The notes beneath the pieces were generated by a model. The model did no database searches. It had not been told where the DNA came from and saw only the letters and a program-made list of their open reading frames with translations. Position numbers and translations under genes: made by a program. A DNA stretch of 64,000 nt from Lachnospiraceae bacterium (GTDB lineage Bacteria; Bacillota; Clostridia; Lachnospirales; Lachnospiraceae), in NCBI GenBank assembly GCA_900770785.1, contig CAAGLJ010000101.1, forward strand, positions 1 to 64,000. Reading direction: 5' to 3'. Numbering within the stretch: the first letter of the stretch is position 1; each line of letters starts with the position of its first letter. Below, in pieces: positions 16,609 to 25,851 of this stretch.

Positions 16609-17725
16609 CTAAACCTTCTTTTCCAGGCTGATCCATTTCAGATAGCCATTAATAAAGCTGTCCAGACTGCCATCCATAACGGCATCTACATTTCCGCTTT
16701 CCACTCCCGTTCTATGATCCTTTACCATAGTGTAGGGCTGAAAAACATAGGAGCGAATCTGATTGCCCCAGCCAATATCCGTTACCTCTCCCCGAATATC
16801 GGACAGTTTCTCCGCATTTGCCTCCTGCTTAAGCATATAGAGTTTGGATTTTAGCATCTGCATGGCCTTATCCTTATTCATATGCTGGCTTCGTTCGTTC
16901 TGGCACTGTACCACAATGCCAGTGGGAAGATGGGTAATTCGGATAGCCGATGAGGTCTTATTAATATGCTGACCACCGGCACCACTGCTTCGGTAGGTAT
17001 CGATCCGCAAATCCTTATCCTCAATTTCCACTTCCAGATCCTCTTCAATGTCCGGCATAACATCCAGTGATACGAAGGAGGTCTGCCGTTTTCCCTGGGC
17101 ATTAAAAGGAGAAATCCTCACCAGCCGGTGAACTCCCTTTTCCGATTTCAGGTAGCCATAGGCATTTTCTCCATTCACCTGGAAGGTAACCGATTTGATT
17201 CCTGCTTCATCTCCATCCAGATAATCCAGCACTTCAATAGAGAAGCCCTTTTTCTCTGCCCAACGGGTATACATCCGATAGAGCATGGCTGCCCAGTCAC
17301 AGGATTCCGTTCCTCCCGCACCTGCATTCAGCTTCAAAATGGCATTATCCTTATCAAATTCTCCAGAAAGGAGGGTGGTCATACGGATATTTTCCAAAAC
17401 CTCAGTGAAGCTGTCCAGCTCCCCCCGGATTTCTTCTACCATATCCTGGTCTTCAGCCTCATAGGCCATCTCAATCAGGGTCTCTATATCCTCATACTGC
17501 CGGGTCAGCTGCTGGCAGGTATCCACCGTATTCTTTAAATTCTTCAATTCCTTCATTTTTTGATTGGAGCTGTCAGGATTATCCCAAAAATCGGGTGCTT
17601 CCATTTCCCGCTCCAGTTCTTCCATTCGCTTTGCCTTCCCTGTCAGGTCAAAGTGAATCCCTCACTTCCGCCAATGGGGTTTTGTAGGTTTGAAGTTCAC
17701 TCTTCATCTGGTCCAATTCAACCAC
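16609..17725 (-). CDS. prfB: Peptide chain release factor 2 (programmed +1 frameshift)
   Basis: RF2 recognises UGA and UAA stop codons. The gene is in two frames. A 25-codon zero frame starts with GTG at 17725 (MVELDQMKSELQ...) and ends at an in-frame TGA (17648-17650) inside CTTTGAC. After a +1 shift, translation continues DLTGKAKRMEELE to the stop at 16609. The product has the SPF stop-codon recognition motif (ISPFNAQGKRQTSF) and the GGQ hydrolysis motif (SSGAGGQHINKTSSA). It lies downstream of secA. RF2 level controls the frameshift in the known family mechanism. Confidence 0.95.
17647..17663 (-). promoter_or_regulatory. RF2 autoregulatory frameshift site
   Basis: The minus strand carries an internal Shine-Dalgarno-like GAGGG (17659-17663) followed by the CTT-TGA-C slippery stop (17647-17653). 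This is the layout of known prfB frameshift sites. The TGA is read as stop when RF2 is abundant and skipped when it is scarce. Confidence 0.93.
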
Positions 17726-17832
17726 TTGCGTTCACCACACTTTCTATTCAAAATTACACATAATTATTTATTATTAATTGTTAATTATTTATTATTTTTA
17801 TTATTAATTATGTTATCATGACATTAATGTCA

Positions 17833-20397
17833 TTATTTTCTTCCGCAGCACTGCTTATATTTCTTTCCGCTTCCGCAGGGACAGGGATCGTTGGGATATA
17901 CCTTGGATTCCTCTCTCTTTACAGGTGCCTTGGCGACTGAATCATCCTTGTTGGTTCCGGTAACCTTGGCCACCTGCTCCCTTTCCACCTTCTGCTCCAC
18001 TCTTACATGAAGCAGCAGCTTCACCGTATCCTCCTGAATGTTTGCCGTCATGTTGTCAAACATCTCATAACCGCTCATCTTATATTCAATCAGAGGATCC
18101 TTCTGTCCGTAAGCCTGCAGGCCAATACCCTGACGCAGCTGATCCATGTCATCAATATGATCCATCCATTTCTTATCGATGACTTTAAGTAAAATTACGC
18201 GCTCCAGCTCCCGAATCGCCTCCGGCTCAGGAAACTCTGCTTCCTTTGCCTCATACAGTTTTACGGCCTTTTCCTTTAAAAGCTGCTTCAGACTGTTTTT
18301 CTTAATTCCGGTAATTTCTTCTTTTTTCACCGGTTTCAGGGGAATGATGGGTAAAAGAAGGGAATTTAACTCCTTTAAATCCCATTCACTGCTGTCTGCA
18401 TCGTCTCCTACTACCATATCCACCGTATTATCTACGATATCGGTAATCATCTTATAGATAACGTCCCGCATACTTTCACCATCCAGAACGCGGCGGCGTT
18501 CCGCGTAGATAATCTCTCTTTGTTCATTCATTACCTGGTCGTATTCCAGCAGGTTTTTACGAATGCCAAAGTTATTGCTTTCAATCTTCTTCTGGGCCGT
18601 TTCAATGGCATGGTTTAAGGTCTTATGCTCAATTTCCTGATTCTCCGGTATGCCCAGAGCATTAAACATGGAAATCATTCTCTCGGAACCAAAGAGACGC
18701 ATCAGGTCGTCCTCCAGCGAAATATAGAACTTGGACTCTCCCGGGTCTCCCTGACGACCGCTTCGTCCCCGCAGCTGGTTATCAATACGTCTGGATTCAT
18801 GCCGCTCTGTACCAATAATCTTCAATCCTCCGGCCTGCTTTGCGGCATCATCCAGCTTAATATCGGTACCACGTCCTGCCATGTTGGTGGCAATGGTTAC
18901 GGCACCATGTACACCTGCATCTGCAACGATTTCCGCTTCCATTTCATGGAATTTGGCATTCAGCACCTTGTGAGGAATACCTTTTTTACGCAGCAGGTTG
19001 CTGATCTCTTCGGAAGCTTCAATGGTGATGGTGCCTACCAGCACCGGCTGTCCCTTGGCATGAGCCTGTTCAACAGCTTCTATAATGGCATGGAGCTTCT
19101 CCTTCTTGGTTTTGTATACGGCATCATGAAGATCCTTACGGGCAACAGGACGGTTGGTGGGAATCTCCACCACATCCATTCCATAGATATCCCGAAATTC
19201 TTTCTCCTCGGTAAGTGCCGTACCGGTCATGCCGGCTTTCTTCGTAAATTTATTAAAGAAGTTCTGAAAGGTAATATTGGCTAAGGTCTTGCTTTCCCGT
19301 TTTACCTTAACATGCTCTTTTGCTTCAATGGCCTGATGTAAACCATCGGAATAGCGGCGTCCCGGCATGATACGGCCCGTAAATTCGTCTACGATCAAAA
19401 CCTGATCGTCCTTCACCACGTAGTCCTGGTCTCTGAACATCAGATTATGAGCCCGGAGGGCCAGAATGATGTTATGCTGAATTTCCAGATTCTCCGGGTC
19501 TGCCAGGTTATCAATGTGAAAAAACTGCTCTACCTTTGCCACACCCTGTTCCGTCAGGTTGACCACCTTGTCTTTTTCATTAACGATAAAGTCGCCGGTT
19601 TCCTCCTGTATTACTCCCATAATGGCATCCATCTTGGAGAGATCTTCCATATCTTCGCCCCGTTCCATCTGGCGGGCAAGGATGTCACAGGCCTCATACA
19701 GTCTGGTGGACTTTCCGCTTTGACCGGAAATGATCAGGGGAGTTCTGGCCTCATCAATAAGTACCGAGTCTACCTCGTCGATAATGGCATAATGTAAATC
19801 TCTTAAAACCAGCTGCTCCTTATAGATTACCATATTGTCTCTCAGATAATCGAAGCCCAGTTCATTATTGGTCACATAGGTAATATCACACTGGTACTGC
19901 CCTCTGCGTTCTTCGGAGGTAAGGCTGTTCAATACCACCCCCACCTTAAGGCCAAGGAATTCATGAATCTGCCCCATCCACTCGGCATCACGGCCGGCCA
20001 GATAATCGTTCACCGTAACCACATGAACTCCTTTTCCTTCCAGGGCATTCAGATAAGCCGGAAGGGTGGATACTAAAGTCTTACCTTCACCGGTCTTCAT
20101 CTCCGCAATACGGCCCTGATGCAGAATGATTCCACCAATCAGCTGCACCCGGTAATGCTCCATATTCAGTACTCGTCTGGCCGCCTCTCTGACTGTGGCA
20201 TAGGCCTCCGGAAGCAGATCGTCCAGAGTCTCTCCCTGTGCCAGCCTTTCCTTATATTCTTTCGTCTTCCCCCGCAGTTGTTCATCAGATAAAGCCATCA
20301 TGTCGTCCCTGAACTTTTCAATCTGCTCTACCAGCGGCAGGATTCTTTTTACCTCACGTTCGCTATGGGTGCCAAACATTTTGTCAAAAATCTTCAT
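17833..20397 (-). CDS. secA: Preprotein translocase ATPase SecA
   Basis: Motor ATPase of the Sec pathway (854 aa). Family features in order: QLIGGIILHQGRIAEMKTGEGKTL with Walker A near residues 84-107, VNDYLAGRDAEWMG, the DEVDSVLIDEARTPLIISG Walker B region, IATNMAGRGTDIKL, and ERHESRRIDNQLRGRSGRQGDPG. The C-terminal SEC-C zinc motif NDPCPCGSGKKYKQCCGRK is intact and indicates SecB/ribosome-type contacts. Length is normal. It precedes prfB, with which it may be co-transcribed. Confidence 0.98.
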   Translation of the reverse strand: MKIFDKMFGTHSEREVKRILPLVEQIEKFRDDMMALSDEQLRGKTKEYKERLAQGETLDDLLPEAYATVREAARRVLNMEHYRVQLIGGIILHQGRIAEMKTGEGKTLVSTLPAYLNALEGKGVHVVTVNDYLAGRDAEWMGQIHEFLGLKVGVVLNSLTSEERRGQYQCDITYVTNNELGFDYLRDNMVIYKEQLVLRDLHYAIIDEVDSVLIDEARTPLIISGQSGKSTRLYEACDILARQMERGEDMEDLSKMDAIMGVIQEETGDFIVNEKDKVVNLTEQGVAKVEQFFHIDNLADPENLEIQHNIILALRAHNLMFRDQDYVVKDDQVLIVDEFTGRIMPGRRYSDGLHQAIEAKEHVKVKRESKTLANITFQNFFNKFTKKAGMTGTALTEEKEFRDIYGMDVVEIPTNRPVARKDLHDAVYKTKKEKLHAIIEAVEQAHAKGQPVLVGTITIEASEEISNLLRKKGIPHKVLNAKFHEMEAEIVADAGVHGAVTIATNMAGRGTDIKLDDAAKQAGGLKIIGTERHESRRIDNQLRGRSGRQGDPGESKFYISLEDDLMRLFGSERMISMFNALGIPENQEIEHKTLNHAIETAQKKIESNNFGIRKNLLEYDQVMNEQREIIYAERRRVLDGESMRDVIYKMITDIVDNTVDMVVGDDADSSEWDLKELNSLLLPIIPLKPVKKEEITGIKKNSLKQLLKEKAVKLYEAKEAEFPEPEAIRELERVILLKVIDKKWMDHIDDMDQLRQGIGLQAYGQKDPLIEYKMSGYEMFDNMTANIQEDTVKLLLHVRVEQKVEREQVAKVTGTNKDDSVAKAPVKREESKVYPNDPCPCGSGKKYKQCCGRK

Positions 20398-20484
20398 GTT
20401 TACCTTTTACCTCTACTCTACTTTTGTGCTGTCTTAACAGTCTTAACAGCATACTTTACTTTCAAGCCGAAAACTTTACCGTAT

Positions 20485-20513
20485 ATTGTATCAGATTCAT
20501 ATACTTTATTCAA
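20485..20513 (-). promoter_or_regulatory. secA promoter
   Basis: On the minus strand TTGAAT (20508-20513) and TACAAT (20485-20490) are 17 bases apart, about 90 bases upstream of the secA ATG. The 311-base gap 20398-20708 contains this promoter and the divergent CoA-transferase promoter and nothing else recognised. Confidence 0.65.
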
Positions 20514-20627
20514 CCAGCTTGTTCTGCATACAAATCTTAACTTTTTATGAACATGGGAAAATTACAGGAAAGTTCAGCCTTTTCTCCTGAAATATGCAAA
20601 ATAAGCCCTTTTCCTCACTACTCCTTC

Positions 20628-20656
20628 TTGACCAAAATTATCCAAAATGCTATAAT
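20628..20656 (+). promoter_or_regulatory. CoA-transferase promoter
   Basis: TTGACC (20628-20633), a 17-base spacer and an extended TGC-TATAAT (20651-20656) form a near-consensus promoter. It is followed by a strong AAAGGAGGG ribosome binding site before the ATG at 20709, which fits high expression. Confidence 0.8.
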
Positions 20657-20708
20657 GCAAACGGAGAAGCAAAAAACTATTCAATATTTTAAAGGAGGGT
20701 TATTTTTT

Positions 20709-22046
20709 ATGGATTATTCAGCAGAATACAAGCAGAAATCCGTTTCCGCCGATGAGGCGGCAAAAGTCGTTCAGTCAGGGGACTGGGTGGACTTCGGCTG
20801 GTGTACCGGCACTCCCGCTGCACTGGACAAAGCTTTAGCAAAACGTACCGATGAATTGAAGGATGTAAACTTCCGCGGTGGTGTATTATGCAGACCTCTT
20901 GCCATTATGGAAAGAGAGGATGCAGGGGAACACTTTACCTGGAACTCCTGGCATATGTCCGGTATTGAGAGAAAATATATCGCCAAGGGCTGTGCCTTCT
21001 ATGCACCTATCCGTTATTCCGAGCTGCCCAGATACTGCCGGGAAATCGCTACTCCCAGTGATGTGGTAATGATTCAGGTGGCTCCTATCGACAAGCATGG
21101 TTTCTTCAACTTTGGACCTAACGCTTCCCATCTTTCCGCCATCTGTGAAAGAGCAAGAACCATCGTTGTTGAAGTAAATGAGAATATGCCTCGCTGTCTG
21201 GGCGGTTTTGAAAACGGCATACATATTTCTCAGGTAGATTATATTGTGCAGGGTGAGAACCCTTCTATCGCAGAGCTTGGTGCTGCTGCTCCTTCTGAGG
21301 TTGACAAGGCAGTAGCAAAATTGATCGTAGAACAGATCCCCAACGGTGCCTGCTTACAGCTGGGTATCGGCGGAATGCCTAATGCAGTAGGCTCCATGAT
21401 TGCTGAATCCGATTTGAAGGATCTGGGTGTACATACCGAAATGTATGTAGATGCTTTCGTGGATATCGCAAAGGTTGGCAAGATTACCGGTGCAAACAAG
21501 AATATTGACCGTTTCCGCCAGACTTATGCATTTGCTGCCGGTACCAAGAAGTTATACGATTACATTGATGACAATCCGGAGTTATTGAGCGCTCCCGTAG
21601 ATTACACTAACGATATCCGTTCCATTTCCGCACTGGATAACTTTATTTCCATTAATAATGCGGTAGATATCGACTTATTTGGCCAGGTAGGTGCTGAGTC
21701 CTCCGGTATTAAGCACATCAGCGGTGCAGGCGGACAGCTTGACTTCGTACTGGGTGCATACCTTTCCAAAGGCGGTAAGAGCTTTATCTGTCTTTCCTCT
21801 ACCTTCAAGGATAAGGAAGGCAATCTGAAGTCCAGAATTATGCCTACCTTAAATACCGGTTCCGTAGTGACCGATACACGTACCAACGTTCATTATGTGG
21901 TAACTGAGCATGGTATGGTGAATTTAAAGGGTCTGTCCACCTGGCAGAGAGCAGAAGCTCTGATTTCTATTGCCCATCCTGATTTCAGAGATCAGCTGAT
22001 TAAGGATGCAGAGAAAATGAACATCTGGAGAAGAACCAACAAATAA
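20709..22046 (+). CDS. but: Butyryl-CoA:acetate CoA-transferase family protein
   Basis: CoA-transferase of the acetyl-CoA hydrolase/transferase family (445 aa). In butyrate producers this enzyme moves CoA from butyryl-CoA to acetate in the last step of butyrate formation. Its sequence blocks (GDWVDFGWCTGTP, HFTWNSWHMSGIERK, IRYSELPRY, ENMPRCLGG, LQLGIGGMPNAVG, GVHTEMYVDAFVD with the likely catalytic Glu, SGAGGQLDFVLGAYLSKGGKS) match gut butyrate-producer enzymes as remembered. 4-hydroxybutyrate CoA-transferase is the main alternative. The start is the ATG after AAAGGAGGG; the longer frame from 20547 spans the promoter. It is monocistronic. Confidence 0.85.
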   Translation: MDYSAEYKQKSVSADEAAKVVQSGDWVDFGWCTGTPAALDKALAKRTDELKDVNFRGGVLCRPLAIMEREDAGEHFTWNSWHMSGIERKYIAKGCAFYAPIRYSELPRYCREIATPSDVVMIQVAPIDKHGFFNFGPNASHLSAICERARTIVVEVNENMPRCLGGFENGIHISQVDYIVQGENPSIAELGAAAPSEVDKAVAKLIVEQIPNGACLQLGIGGMPNAVGSMIAESDLKDLGVHTEMYVDAFVDIAKVGKITGANKNIDRFRQTYAFAAGTKKLYDYIDDNPELLSAPVDYTNDIRSISALDNFISINNAVDIDLFGQVGAESSGIKHISGAGGQLDFVLGAYLSKGGKSFICLSSTFKDKEGNLKSRIMPTLNTGSVVTDTRTNVHYVVTEHGMVNLKGLSTWQRAEALISIAHPDFRDQLIKDAEKMNIWRRTNK

Positions 22047-22073
22047 ATTTTATCAGCCAGTTTTAATTCCTGA

Positions 22074-22106
22074 AAATACCGAGACCTCTTGGCCTCGGTA
22101 TTTTTA
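22074..22106. terminator. Bidirectional terminator
   Basis: An AAATACCGAG...CTCGGTATTT stem with a short loop and T-runs on both sides separates the convergent CoA-transferase and mtnA genes. Confidence 0.9.
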
Positions 22107-22108
22107 CT

Positions 22109-23188
22109 TTACTTTTCTTCTGCTTTTTTAAAAATTTCCTCAAAGGCTTCCCTGTAAGGTGCCCTTACCACACCATACTCGGTTACAATAGCCGTGATCA
22201 GTTCATTATCCGTAACGTCAAAGGCGGGATTAAAGACCTTTACCCCTTTTGGAGCCATCCTTTCCTTATACCACATTTCCGTCACTTCTTCCGCTTTCCT
22301 CTCCTCAATGGGAATCTGACTGCCGCTTTCCAGACTCATATCGATGGTGGAGGTAGGCGCACAGACATAAAAGGGGACATTATAGTGCCTGGCCACTGCT
22401 GCCACCACGCTGGTGCCGATTTTATTGGCAGTATCTCCATTGGCTGCCACCCGGTCACAACCTACGAAGACGGCATTTACCCAGCCGTTTTTCATGACCA
22501 TGGCAGACATATTGTCACATATCAGAGTTACGTCCACTCCTGCCGAATGTAGCTCATACGCCGTCAGCCTTGCTCCCTGTAAAAGCGGCCTGGTCTCGTC
22601 CGCAAAAACCTTAAAATGATAGCCTCTTTCCTGTCCAAGATAAATTGGAGCAGTTGCTGTGCCATACTTACTGGTGGCCAGCTGGCCTGCATTGCAGTGG
22701 GTAAGGATACCGTCCCCGGGCTTTACCAGAGAAAGCCCGTATTCCCCAATCATTTTACAAACCCAGGTGTCCTCTTCCTTTATAGCAAGAGCTTCCTTCT
22801 CCAAAATCCCCAGCAGTTCGTCATGCGGCTTTTCCCGATTAGCCAGACACACCCGTTCCATCCGATTTAACGCCCAGGACAGGTTCACCGCTGTGGGCCG
22901 GGAAGAGTCCAGATAATCCTTCTGCTTTTTAAACTCCTGATAAAAGGCTTCAAAATCTCTGGCCTCAATCTGTACTGCCAGAATATAGATGCCAAAGGCT
23001 GCCGCCACCCCGATAGCGGGGGCACCCCGAACCTTCAAAAGATAGATGGCATCCCAGATTTCCTCTGCCGTCTTAAGCCGGATAAGCTCCGTCTTTCCCG
23101 GTAATTTGGTCTGGTCAATAATCACCAGCTCCTTCGTATGCAAATCAATGTCCACCGTTTCTCTGTCTAAGATCGTTTTGTTTTCCAT
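22109..23188 (-). CDS. mtnA: S-methyl-5-thioribose-1-phosphate isomerase
   Basis: Isomerase (359 aa) of methionine salvage that converts methylthioribose 1-phosphate to methylthioribulose 1-phosphate. Family motifs: LKVRGAPAIGVAAAFG near residue 52, GDGILTHCNAGQLATSKYGTA with the catalytic Cys near residue 165, and VGCDRVAANGDTANKIGT with the catalytic Asp near residue 245. The family is related to eIF2B subunits, but these catalytic residues favour MtnA. No other mtn genes adjoin it, so it may serve a partial salvage or 5-deoxyribose disposal route. AGAGG precedes the ATG. Confidence 0.94.
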   Translation of the reverse strand: MENKTILDRETVDIDLHTKELVIIDQTKLPGKTELIRLKTAEEIWDAIYLLKVRGAPAIGVAAAFGIYILAVQIEARDFEAFYQEFKKQKDYLDSSRPTAVNLSWALNRMERVCLANREKPHDELLGILEKEALAIKEEDTWVCKMIGEYGLSLVKPGDGILTHCNAGQLATSKYGTATAPIYLGQERGYHFKVFADETRPLLQGARLTAYELHSAGVDVTLICDNMSAMVMKNGWVNAVFVGCDRVAANGDTANKIGTSVVAAVARHYNVPFYVCAPTSTIDMSLESGSQIPIEERKAEEVTEMWYKERMAPKGVKVFNPAFDVTDNELITAIVTEYGVVRAPYREAFEEIFKKAEEK

Positions 23189-23360
23189 ACCTCTTCTCCC
23201 ATCTCTGTTTGAATAATTTTGTAATCCATTGTACCTCTCCTATGGGTAAACTGCAACTTGTAATATAAGCTGCCAAGGATATCTTTTCTTTCTCAGATAT
23301 GGTAAAATATAATTATTGTCCATAGCATAATAATGGCTTTTACTAAGGAGATATTCTGAA

Positions 23361-24668
23361 ATGTCGCTCAACATAATCAACTATATTCTGACTCCTATAG
23401 AGCTGATCTGCTGCCTGATTTTTTACGCAGGTTTTTGTGATACCTCCCGGCAGCTAAAAAAGAAAAAAGGGATATACTGGCTTATCCTTTCTCTTATTCT
23501 TTCCAGCAGTACGGTTCATCTTCTCCAGCATTGGCTATGGCTTAAAATTCCCTGTGTTGTTTTGCTGTTTATTCTGTTGATGAAAATATACTTTGGCATT
23601 ACTTTCAAGCATTCTCTCATACTGGGATTATTGTATATCGGTATTTTAGCCGTTTCGGACTATCTGTCACTCATATTCATTGCTCTGATTTATTATGTTG
23701 CGGACATTCCCGAAGAAAACGGTCTTTTCTTCATGCAGGGGATCATCCTTTTAGAAAAAAGCCTTCTGCTTCTTCTGGTAATTATTATCCGCAAAATTTT
23801 CAGTAAAAAGTCTGCTGGCAAAGTAATCGAGCGGCAATGGTATGCCTATATTCTGTTTCCTGTTTTTACTACAGCCACCGTCCTTATGCTGTTTTTTGGA
23901 TTTCAGTTTCCACAGAATACACTGCAGGCTAATCTGCTTTCTGTGATTATACTTGGTATGCTGGGAATAAGTATCTTTTTTTACTATCTTCTCAACCATA
24001 TTACTATGCAGGAGAACCGTCTGCATGAAAAAGAGCTGCTGAAGCTGCAGGTGCAAAAGCAGCTTGCCATATACCAGTCTATTTCTTCTGGCTATGAGCG
24101 GCAGAAGCGAAAATCCCATGAGTTTAAAAATCATCTTCTTTGTATAAAAGGGTTATTACAGGACGGGAACTATGATAAGGCTAACGATTATGTAGACTCA
24201 ATTACTGAAAAATCCATTCAGGAGAAAAATAAATTTGAGACGGGTCATCCCATTTTTAACGCCATCCTCAATACTAAATATCAGGACGCCTTGGAAAAAA
24301 AGATAGAGTTTTCTGCCCACATTGACGATCTGTCCAGGCTGAAAATGGAGGATGAGGATATCGTCGTTCTTCTGGCAAATCTATTGAATAATGCTATTGA
24401 AGCCTGTGAAAAATGCAGCGGAAAAAAAGAAATAAAGATTAAATTTACCCGAAAGGATGGCTCCTTCCTTCTTTCCGTAAAGAACACTTATGCCGAGAGC
24501 CCCATATACAGGGATAATGAAATGAAAACCAGTAAAAAAACCGGGGAAGAAGAACATGGAATTGGTATCAAAAACATTCTCCGTATTGTGGAGAAATATC
24601 AGGGAGATTATGTAATTTGGCATGAAAATGGGGTTTTTCTTTTTTCTGTTCTTCTTCCCCTCAGCTAA
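23361..24668 (+). CDS. AgrC-like GHKL sensor histidine kinase
   Basis: A 435-aa membrane sensor. Residues 1-215 contain about six hydrophobic segments. A linker coiled coil follows (HEKELLKLQVQKQLAIYQ), then the H-box KSHEFKNHLLCIKGLL with phospho-acceptor His at about residue 253. The HATPase has N-box NLLNNAIEAC and G-box EEHGIGIKNI. This is the layout of peptide-sensing AgrC/HPK10 kinases. No LytTR response regulator or pheromone gene is adjacent, so its partner is elsewhere. AAGGAG precedes the ATG; it is convergent with the PfoR-like gene. Confidence 0.9.
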   Translation: MSLNIINYILTPIELICCLIFYAGFCDTSRQLKKKKGIYWLILSLILSSSTVHLLQHWLWLKIPCVVLLFILLMKIYFGITFKHSLILGLLYIGILAVSDYLSLIFIALIYYVADIPEENGLFFMQGIILLEKSLLLLLVIIIRKIFSKKSAGKVIERQWYAYILFPVFTTATVLMLFFGFQFPQNTLQANLLSVIILGMLGISIFFYYLLNHITMQENRLHEKELLKLQVQKQLAIYQSISSGYERQKRKSHEFKNHLLCIKGLLQDGNYDKANDYVDSITEKSIQEKNKFETGHPIFNAILNTKYQDALEKKIEFSAHIDDLSRLKMEDEDIVVLLANLLNNAIEACEKCSGKKEIKIKFTRKDGSFLLSVKNTYAESPIYRDNEMKTSKKTGEEEHGIGIKNILRIVEKYQGDYVIWHENGVFLFSVLLPLS

Positions 24669-24690
24669 AAAGGTAAGGGAACCTTCTGGG

Positions 24691-25749
24691 CTATACTTCC
24701 AGCTTCATGTCCCCTTCCTGGATAATTTCTTTTTTACGCATCCATTCAGAAATGGCAAAGGAAAGGATAGCCGGGAGCAATATCTGGATAATTAAAATTT
24801 TAACCAGAACCTCTGCCGGGCTGCTGCCCTCTGCCACCATAGTCTGATAGGTATTGATTTGTCCTACTAACCCTGCCGTTCCCATCCCGGAACCGGTGGG
24901 GTTATTGCTCATTTTAAAGACCAATGTGGAAAGTGGCCCCAGAATGGCACTGGTAATAATGGCGGGAAGCCAGATAAGCGGCTTTTTTACGATATTCCCA
25001 ATTTGCAGCATACTGGTGCCCAGTCCCTGAGCCAGCAGACCATTCATCTTATTTTCCCGGTAAGAGGCAACCGCAAATCCTACCATATTGGCAGAACAGC
25101 CCACCGTTGCTGCTCCCGCTGCCAGACCCTCCAGCCCCAGAATGATTCCCAGGGCGGCTGAACTGATTGGCAAAGTCAGAACGATTCCCATCAGTACAGA
25201 AACGATGATTCCCATAAAGAAAGGAGCCTGTATCGTTCCCCAATTAATTAAAGAACCAAGCCAGGTCATAAAAGCGGAGATGGGAGGGCCCAAAAGCAGC
25301 CCCGTAGCACTTCCTGATAATATACAGCAAAGGGGAGTGACCAGAATATCCACTCTGGTTCTGCCGGATACCAGGCGTCCCACATAAATACAGGTTATCG
25401 CCGCCAGAAAGGCCCCCAGAGGTTCCCCCGGTCCTGCCAGAAGTATAACCCCTTCCACTAAAACCGTACCTGCCAGTATTTTACCTGCAAAGGCTCCCAT
25501 CATTCCTGCTACAGCGGCAGAAACAACTACTAATGGACCAGACTTCAGGCGAAGAGCCACTCCACAGCCAATCCCGGCCCCGGTAATGGCGGACGCAATT
25601 TTTCCCATCATGACTATGGCTGTCCCCAGACCGGCCGGAATCAATCCACCAATCTGTACAATTATGGTTCCAATAATCAGTGTGGCAAAAAGCCCCGTTG
25701 CCATACCGCTCAACCCATCAATAAAGATTTCCTGTGCATATTTTTTCAT
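24691..25749 (-). CDS. PfoR-like PTS EIIC-type membrane protein
   Basis: Polytopic membrane protein of 352 aa with about ten hydrophobic segments rich in Gly, Ala and Ile (FIDGLSGMATGLFATLIIGTIIVQIGG, LVVVSAAVAGMMGAFAGKI, GCSANMVGFAVASYRENK). It looks like the PTS_EIIC_2/PfoR group, whose namesake was described as a regulator of perfringolysin in Clostridium perfringens. No EIIA or EIIB partner is nearby, so sugar phosphorylation is doubtful. GGAGG precedes the ATG at 25749, and the longer frame to 25827 lacks a ribosome binding site. It follows the Spo0A-like gene by 102 bases in the same orientation. Confidence 0.8.
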   Translation of the reverse strand: MKKYAQEIFIDGLSGMATGLFATLIIGTIIVQIGGLIPAGLGTAIVMMGKIASAITGAGIGCGVALRLKSGPLVVVSAAVAGMMGAFAGKILAGTVLVEGVILLAGPGEPLGAFLAAITCIYVGRLVSGRTRVDILVTPLCCILSGSATGLLLGPPISAFMTWLGSLINWGTIQAPFFMGIIVSVLMGIVLTLPISSAALGIILGLEGLAAGAATVGCSANMVGFAVASYRENKMNGLLAQGLGTSMLQIGNIVKKPLIWLPAIITSAILGPLSTLVFKMSNNPTGSGMGTAGLVGQINTYQTMVAEGSSPAEVLVKILIIQILLPAILSFAISEWMRKKEIIQEGDMKLEV

Positions 25750-25851
25750 ATCATCCTCCAAACATGTATTTACAACTGTCTTGTCATATGCTACTGTAAC
25801 ACATATGAGGGGAAATGACAATATCACAGAGTGCAGTTTCCTGTATTTTGA

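Noticed and set aside
16609..17625. Short prfB starting at 17625
   Set aside because: RF2 needs the upstream frame; the CTT-TGA-C site and the matching 25-codon zero frame show a programmed frameshift rather than a truncated gene.
17726..17832. AT-only tract resembling an origin or attachment site
   Set aside because: It is a short TTA/ATT low-complexity stretch between secA and prfB with no DnaA boxes or repeats of defined size.
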